Shown here: positions 59,446 to 64,000 of the stretch, piece by piece
How positions within the stretch are numbered: position 1 is the stretch's first letter
Layout of the letters: each line of letters starts with the position of its first letter
DNA from: Acetivibrio saccincola
Lineage (GTDB): Bacteria; Bacillota; Clostridia; Acetivibrionales; Acetivibrionaceae
NCBI RefSeq assembly: GCF_002844395.1
Contig: NZ_CP025197.1
Span: forward strand, 1,426,001 to 1,490,000
Reading direction: 5' to 3'
DNA: 64,000 bases
Made by a program: the position numbers and the translations under genes
The notes under the pieces: model-generated
The model's input: the letters and a program-made list of their open reading frames with translations, nothing else
Database searches by the model: none
Told to the model about the DNA's origin: nothing

Positions 59446-61509
59446 TTAAAAAGGAATACTGACATCGTCATATACAGGAGTGAAGTTGCCATCATCCAGT
59501 ATATTGGTGCTAGAGGCTATACTAGTTGAAGAATAGTGACTTTCATTTTTGGGGATGTAATCCCAAACATCAAAATCTTTATTTCTTATTATATTACCGA
59601 CGATAGCGGCAATCTGTTTTTTGGAACATTCGTTATCTATTTTTTTAATTATGCCTATATCAAATCTCTTTTTAAGGTGAAACAGTTGCGCTTTAGAAAT
59701 GTTGATTAGGCTTCCTTCAACATTTCCTTCTTCTTGGGTACTGTCTATATTAGTATTGCTGTTTTCTTTTATGGCAGCCTCTGTTTCATTAGTATTCTGT
59801 ACGTCAAGGAAATCCTTTGTAGAAAGGCTTAATAGAATTTTAATTTCGTCTTCCTTAAAGGAGCATAATTTCTTTAATAATTTAAGTTGCTGATAAGTCA
59901 TATTCTTAAAATCTAAATATTTATTAAGCATTTCACCAAAACTAATTATCCGCTCAACATCTCTTGGGTCAATAAACAGGATTTCACTTTCACTATAAAG
60001 ACCTGTCTTTAATAAAGCACTTAAATCTTCATTGCTAGCAGGGGCAAATGAATATGCCTGCTCTTCCCAGTGATTAATAAAAAGTCTCAACATGTCATCA
60101 TCACGCAATTTAACAGAGCAATCAGTTATATCTTTTCCCATTTCCTTAAAGGTATTTATAATTCTAATATTCCTGAAACCAAACTGCCAAAGGCGGTAGG
60201 CTGCTGCGATGCTTTTGTTTTGCCCAATTTTATGGTCATCATTGTCAAAGAATAAGTTAAGAGTCACATCTTTGCCAAAATACTTGTCAATTAAATATAT
60301 TTGATAGTCGGTCAAGTTTGCCTGCCCAAGAGAAACAGCGTCATATCCCATGCTGGAAAGTTTAATCGCATCTGCAATCCCTTCTGTAATCCATAAGGTA
60401 TTAATGCACTTACCCTTAAGTTCATAAAGGTTAAAAAGGAAGTTTCCAACCTTAAAAGGAACAAAATCTCTATATGTTGTTCCGTTTTCATTTGTTATCA
60501 AGTTGTCCTGGTAGTCGGTTATGTTTAGATATTTATAATGTCTTGGAGCACTTAAGTCAGTCCGCCGGCACTGATACCCGACAACAATGCCGGTTTCATG
60601 GTCTCTTACAGGGAACAAGACTCTGTTATTCAACATGAAGAAATCGCTATAGTAGAGTTGATGTTGGCTGCTTTTATCAAAGTATATTAGACCATATTTC
60701 AAAGCAGTATCTATGTCTATATTATATTTCTTACTCATATAATCAGTGAGTTTATCGACAGAGTTTAATTTATCTGCATTTTGGATAAAATCCTTAATCA
60801 GTTTACTGTTCTTAGCGAACTGAACCGCCTCGTCATAATCAGTAATTCCATTAACAATGATATTTTGGGCTTTAAGATGCCTGATAGTCATTTCAAGGTC
60901 CAGTGATTCCAGTATAAAACCGGGCTTGTTTGTAGAGTTTGAAAGAGAAACTTCTAAAGAAGGCTTTGTTTGTTGTTCTTCTTGGTATTGGCGGACTTGT
61001 GACTGTTCTTTAGAAGAAAAATATCTTTCGGGTAGAAGCCAAATATCATAGTAGTCCGTATATCTAAGACTATTAGTTTTACGATAACGTTCTAATATTT
61101 TATCTTTCAATTTCTGTTCAAAATCTGCGATTGAATTGAATCCTAAGTTCAGTTTAGTAAAATGGTTTGCAGCAAAAATTTTTGCATCATTATAACTGTT
61201 CCTTCCAGAAATATTTTGCATATACATAATAAATTCAAGGTATGTGCCGCTTTTTCCACAGGCGTTGCAGTGAAAACATCGCTTGTTATCATTCATAGAA
61301 AGGGAAGTTGGGTTATCTGCACCGTGATGGAACGGACAAACAAACCGTCCTTTGCTATATTTCCCTTTAAGTCCGTAAAAGCCTTTTAATTTTTCGGCAG
61401 TAAGAGATTGCTGGATTAAGGGTTCGATATCATTAAGGTATTGAAATATTAAAATACCAACATCGTGAGAAACTTTTTTGGCTATGATGCTATCTATACT
61501 TCTGTTCAT
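59446..61509 (-). CDS. CHC2 zinc-finger/Toprim DNA primase, mobile-element type
   Basis: The 687-aa protein has a CHC2 finger (Cys58, His61, Cys81, Cys84), a DnaG-like core (about 110-330) and a Toprim domain (about 365-470). Toprim motifs include WITEGIADAIKL, LNLFFDNDDHK and MGKDITDC. It is not the housekeeping dnaG: it lacks the dnaG-rpoD context, and the C-terminal 200 residues are unlike the DnaB-binding domain. The start follows a double GGAGG site. Probably from an integrative element, phage or plasmid. Confidence 0.85.
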   Translation of the reverse strand: MNRSIDSIIAKKVSHDVGILIFQYLNDIEPLIQQSLTAEKLKGFYGLKGKYSKGRFVCPFHHGADNPTSLSMNDNKRCFHCNACGKSGTYLEFIMYMQNISGRNSYNDAKIFAANHFTKLNLGFNSIADFEQKLKDKILERYRKTNSLRYTDYYDIWLLPERYFSSKEQSQVRQYQEEQQTKPSLEVSLSNSTNKPGFILESLDLEMTIRHLKAQNIIVNGITDYDEAVQFAKNSKLIKDFIQNADKLNSVDKLTDYMSKKYNIDIDTALKYGLIYFDKSSQHQLYYSDFFMLNNRVLFPVRDHETGIVVGYQCRRTDLSAPRHYKYLNITDYQDNLITNENGTTYRDFVPFKVGNFLFNLYELKGKCINTLWITEGIADAIKLSSMGYDAVSLGQANLTDYQIYLIDKYFGKDVTLNLFFDNDDHKIGQNKSIAAAYRLWQFGFRNIRIINTFKEMGKDITDCSVKLRDDDMLRLFINHWEEQAYSFAPASNEDLSALLKTGLYSESEILFIDPRDVERIISFGEMLNKYLDFKNMTYQQLKLLKKLCSFKEDEIKILLSLSTKDFLDVQNTNETEAAIKENSNTNIDSTQEEGNVEGSLINISKAQLFHLKKRFDIGIIKKIDNECSKKQIAAIVGNIIRNKDFDVWDYIPKNESHYSSTSIASSTNILDDGNFTPVYDDVSIPF

Positions 61510-61628
61510 AGACTATTCCTCCGTTCCTCCTATTTTTTAATTGAACGTATTATAGCGACAAATTAATGTATTTCAAGAAGAACTTTATTTTGTAACAAAA
61601 ATGTAATAAAAAAAATAAGACTCAAAAT

Positions 61629-61656
61629 TTGACAAACAAAAAAATATGGTTAAAAT
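61629..61656 (+). promoter_or_regulatory. Predicted promoter of the spoVS-like gene
   Basis: TTGACA (61629-61634), 16 bp, TAAAAT (61651-61656), giving a leader of about 220 nt. Confidence 0.6.
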
Positions 61657-61659
61657 GAT

Positions 61660-61881
61660 TAATACTTCAAGGTACTTCAGTTCGCGAAAACTTTGCGAAA
61701 CATTGAGAGACGCCTTGAAGTTAATGAAGTATGAAGTATTAATGAAATAGTCTAACTACTTTTGATTTTACTCAATTTGTTTTGAACTGAAGTATTGAAG
61801 AAAGAAAATAAATACTTGAAATGCCTTATATTCAATCCTTAATATGCCTTGCAAAACAGGTTAAGGAGGTATATAAGGCAT
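61660..61881 (+). promoter_or_regulatory. Long structured leader; hairpin captures the start codon
   Basis: ATTAATACTTCAAGG and CCTTGAAGT/AGTATTAAT arms enclose TTCGC...GCGAA. Near the gene ATGCCTTATA (61821-61830) is the exact complement of TATAAGGCAT (61872-61881), which includes the first two bases of the start codon and lies just after GGAGG (61865-61869). Repeated GAAGTATT strings occur between. It suggests translational control. Confidence 0.5.
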
Positions 61882-62173
61882 GGGGATACAGGTATTAAAG
61901 GTTGCTGGAGAAAGCAACATTAATGCTGCAGCAGAGGCCATAGTTGAATATGTAGTAGCAAATGGCATCGTTCATATTGATTGTATTGGAATAAAAGCAG
62001 CATATATGACGGTGAAAGCCCTTGTTCAGGCGACTGAAATGTTGGTAAATAAAGGTTACAGATTCAATTTAAGACCGTATTATGTGAAAGTAAGAACAAA
62101 AGATAACAATGTGCAATCAGTTGTGAAAACTGCTATCCGATGGACATTGATTGCTAAGGAAAAAAGCATTTAA
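61880..62173 (+). CDS. Stage V sporulation protein S (SpoVS)-like protein
   Basis: The 97-aa Alba-like fold protein starts GIQVLKVAGESNINAAAEAIVEYV and has VHIDCIGIKAAYMTVKALVQAT. It resembles the SpoVS pattern (KVSxxSxPxxVAGALAG...AIGAGALNQAVKA) but is longer and divergent. A paralogue on accessory DNA is more likely than the sporulation gene itself. It may bind nucleic acid. Start context is described in the leader entry. Confidence 0.65.
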   Translation: MGIQVLKVAGESNINAAAEAIVEYVVANGIVHIDCIGIKAAYMTVKALVQATEMLVNKGYRFNLRPYYVKVRTKDNNVQSVVKTAIRWTLIAKEKSI

Positions 62174-62200
62174 TCTTGCAGCAACTACAGAGGTGTTAAA

Positions 62201-62425
62201 ATGCAAAAACGTATTCTAAGTGTTTATTATAGTTATACAGGAGATAAGGAAGTACCTCAAATAAGGCTGCAAGGCAAATGGCTTAAGGAACTTGGGTTTG
62301 AAACAGGGAAGAAGATAGTTGTTTTAGCAGAGAATGGAGTTTTAGAAATAAGGCTTACTTCTGCTGAAAATAATGTTAGTTTAGTTAAAAAAGATAATAA
62401 TAAGGTCTCTAAGAAGAGTTGTTAA
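62201..62425 (+). CDS. SymE-like small protein (type I toxin family)
   Basis: The 74-aa protein has the SymE core: RILSVYYSYTG, then PQIRLQGKWLKELGFETGKKI and VVLAENGVLEIRL. Enterobacterial SymE is an SOS-induced, antisense-RNA-repressed toxin with an AbrB-related or nucleoid-binding fold. An antisense RNA was not identified here. GAGGTG lies before the ATG, 27 bp after the SpoVS-like gene, so probably cotranscribed. A terminator follows at 62531. Confidence 0.75.
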   Translation: MQKRILSVYYSYTGDKEVPQIRLQGKWLKELGFETGKKIVVLAENGVLEIRLTSAENNVSLVKKDNNKVSKKSC

Positions 62426-62444
62426 AGATACAATATGTAACGGA

Positions 62445-62460
62445 GCAGGTTAACACCTGC
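62445..62460 (+). other. GCAGGT-TAAC-ACCTGC hairpin
   Basis: A perfect 6-bp stem with a 4-nt loop just after the symE-like gene; no U-tract. Confidence 0.4.
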
Positions 62461-62530
62461 CTTAATTGTACCCACGGTATTTATAAGATTAAATTTATTG
62501 CACTTTGAGACATTATTTGTATTCTATTTT

Positions 62531-62560
62531 CACTGCTTAAACAATAAAGCAGTGATTTTT
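62531..62560 (+). terminator. Rho-independent terminator
   Basis: CACTGCTT (62531-62538) pairs with AAGCAGTG (62547-62554), followed by ATTTTTCTTG. Confidence 0.65.
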
Positions 62561-62561
62561 C

Positions 62562-62798
62562 TTGTTTAAGGGTGAAGATAAAATTGACTATAACATTAAT
62601 AGTGCAAAGTTGTTGGAGATAAAAGAGTTAAAGGGATTTAACAATGAGCCAGGGGTGTTGGAGTATCAGGTTAAAGTTGATTTTGATTTTAAAAAACTAA
62701 TAACAGCAGATGATGGAGTCTGGCCAAGATTTATTATATTGAAGAAAGAATCTGAAAAAAGCGGCTGGAGGATTGACGGTGTTGGTACGGGACCGTGA
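62562..62798 (+). pseudogene. Fragment of a DUF4829-like protein
   Basis: A 78-codon frame opens with TTG and no ribosome site. It reads like the end of a longer protein: VLEYQVKVDFDF, then GVWPRFIILKKESEKSGWRI and GTGP at the C terminus, typical of DUF4829-type secreted proteins. The N-terminal half and signal peptide are absent. The terminator lies immediately before it, so it is probably a dead remnant. Confidence 0.45.
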
Positions 62799-62935
62799 TT
62801 AGGGAGTATGTGATATAAAGTACATGCTTTTATAGCGTGCACTTTTGTTTTTTATATCAAATTTAAAAGGATTTTATTCACAATTATCGAATAGAAAAGT
62901 AGAATAAACAGTTTAAAGGTATAAGGAATGATAGT

Positions 62936-63790
62936 ATGCTTGATAACAACTATTATGTATACAAAAAAGAAGTGGACTGGTCGGTGCTGCAGCAGGGTGT
63001 AAGCATTCCAGTAACCATACAGGTAGTTTTCCAAAATACTATAAATAAGTTTTTGCCAAGAGGCAAGTCTAAAGATATTTATCTGGTATTGGAAGGACTG
63101 ACTTATAAGGCAAGGCTTGTAAACCAGAAATTCGATGAGAGAAAATATCCTAATAGAAAAGATATACTGCAAATAAGGTATCATCCACAAAGTGAGATTG
63201 CGGAAAGACTTAGAAGCATTTTTGCTGCAAGTTACAGGTATATATTAGAGCAGAGGAATAGCCTGCCTGAAAATCAACGCAAATTCATTAAAGTTCCTGA
63301 AGAAATAAAGGAATACCTGGCTATATATACAACAGAGTATCCAGATACATATCTACTTGAATGTATTACGCAGGAGGATACAAGGATAATAAAGGAAACA
63401 ATGGTTCATGAAGATGAGCAGGAATATGAAGCAAGTATTAACTATAACACTGTTGACCCTAATGCTACTATTGCTGCAGTGAACCAAATAGTAAAGATTC
63501 GTAAACTTAACAGGGCAATAGGAGAAAGCCTGAAACTTCTTTATAATTACCGCTGCCAGATATGTGGAGAGAATATTAGTGCAAGATATGGAGTCAATGT
63601 TGTTGAATCGCACCATATAAACCCATTTGTTGAATCACTCAATAATAATTCAGAAAATCAGGTTATTATTTGTCCTAATCATCATCGGATTATTCATAGG
63701 GCAAGACCTGTTTTTGACAGGAGAAAACTAATATTTGTTTATCATAATGGAGTAGAAGAAAGGATTATATTGAACCGACATTTGCAGTAA
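62936..63790 (+). CDS. HNH endonuclease
   Basis: The 284-aa protein has an N-terminal beta-rich, probably DNA- or ligand-binding domain (1-100) and a C-terminal HNH/McrA-type nuclease: CQICGENISARYGVNVVESHHINPF and NQVIICPNHHRIIH, with both zinc CxxC pairs and the catalytic His. No methyltransferase gene is adjacent. It may be a modification-dependent or orphan restriction nuclease. The start follows GGAATGATA; the ribosome site is weak. Confidence 0.88.
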   Translation: MLDNNYYVYKKEVDWSVLQQGVSIPVTIQVVFQNTINKFLPRGKSKDIYLVLEGLTYKARLVNQKFDERKYPNRKDILQIRYHPQSEIAERLRSIFAASYRYILEQRNSLPENQRKFIKVPEEIKEYLAIYTTEYPDTYLLECITQEDTRIIKETMVHEDEQEYEASINYNTVDPNATIAAVNQIVKIRKLNRAIGESLKLLYNYRCQICGENISARYGVNVVESHHINPFVESLNNNSENQVIICPNHHRIIHRARPVFDRRKLIFVYHNGVEERIILNRHLQ

Positions 63791-63943
63791 GAGAAGGTAA
63801 TAGTTACAAGTTTGACTTTATGCAATAAATTTACATATATGTTTTAATATATATTTAACTCCTAATGTCATAATGGTAAAATATACTTAACATTAAATTT
63901 GTGAAGTAAATGGATTAAGTTACATGAAGAGGAGGGGACAATG

Positions 63944-64000
63944 ATGAACTTAACTGAAGAGGCTTTAAAAATAATTATGGATTTGGGTGATAAAAATATA
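63944..64000 (+). CDS. Start of an unidentified gene (runs off the window)
   Basis: GGAGGGG (63931-63937) is 6 nt before ATG 63944; ATG 63941 is also in frame. The visible peptide MNLTEEALKIIMDLGDKNI is too short to classify. Confidence 0.6.
   Translation, partial: MNLTEEALKIIMDLGDKNI

Noticed and set aside
61640-61870. CRISPR-like array suggested by repeated GAAGTATT
   Set aside because: Repeats are only 7-8 nt, irregularly spaced and partly inverted; they fit RNA structure rather than a CRISPR array.
62852-63190. 112-codon minus-strand frame over the HNH gene start
   Set aside because: Antisense to a confident HNH endonuclease gene, with shadow composition.
45979-64000. CRISPR-associated (CAST) transposon
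   Set aside because: No cas genes, array, tnsB/tnsC or tniQ visible in the window, so there is no support beyond Tn7-like ends.

Overview
This window looks like a chromosomal segment of an AT-rich, Gram-positive, spore-forming anaerobe of the class Clostridia. The evidence is the classic Firmicutes rpsB-tsf-pyrH-frr-uppS-cdsA-dxr-rseP-ispG order, an L20-type leader before infC-rpmI-rplT, a cdaA-cdaR-glmM-glmS block, strong GGAGG ribosome sites, and IS256/ISLre2 transposases. An Acetivibrio/Ruminiclostridium-type (cluster III) host is my inference and cannot be proved from sequence alone.

Bases 1-14929 are core housekeeping. mltG (partial) and typA lie on the minus strand, followed by pdxS, then translation, mRNA-turnover, lipid, isoprenoid and membrane-protease genes, and the IF3/L35/L20 operon with its leader. 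Bases 15026-25706 hold a 2910-aa cyclic beta-1,2-glucan synthase-like membrane protein and a tandem pair of paralogous membrane proteins with matching promoters. Bases 25755-31250 (minus strand) carry a DUF3810 putative metalloprotease, the N-degron set clpS-clpA-aat and a 45-codon basic protein, with candidate small RNAs between them.

Bases 31549-45954 are dominated by cyclic dinucleotide and cell-envelope biology. A ydaO-type c-di-AMP riboswitch precedes ablA-ablB (N-epsilon-acetyl-beta-lysine osmolyte synthesis) and darA (c-di-AMP PII-like receptor). An orphan c-di-GMP-I riboswitch on the opposite strand converges on darA. Next come a 33-residue membrane peptide, a MEMO1-AMMECR1 fusion with its radical-SAM partner, then cdaA (diadenylate cyclase), cdaR, a FAD oxidoreductase, glmM and glmS. 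One signal's synthesis, sensing and output therefore sit within about 12 kb.

From 45979 to the end the window is accessory DNA. A Tn7-like transposon end begins exactly 25 bp after the glmS stop codon, which is the attTn7 geometry. Several 390-530 bp mini-elements follow. Each has Tn7-style ends: tight 20-bp-period sites at the glmS-proximal type of end and dispersed sites at the other. They flank and truncate a BREX phage-defence locus (pglX fragment, AlbA_2/ATPase, intact pglZ, a 405-aa unknown, brxL cut after codon 135). Beyond are IS256 and ISLre2 elements, a 275-bp MITE with a perfect 8-bp target duplication, a family of GTCAAGG hairpins, a small protein carrying the OadB-like GIIGGADGPTA motif, a CHC2/Toprim primase, a SpoVS-like protein, a SymE-like protein and an HNH endonuclease. 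No tnsABC/tniQ genes are visible, so the mini-elements are non-autonomous within this window.

The strongest leads for undescribed biology are the Tn7-type mini-element island at glmS with its disrupted BREX locus, the c-di-AMP/osmolyte operon with a convergent orphan c-di-GMP riboswitch, and the MITE and hairpin families.
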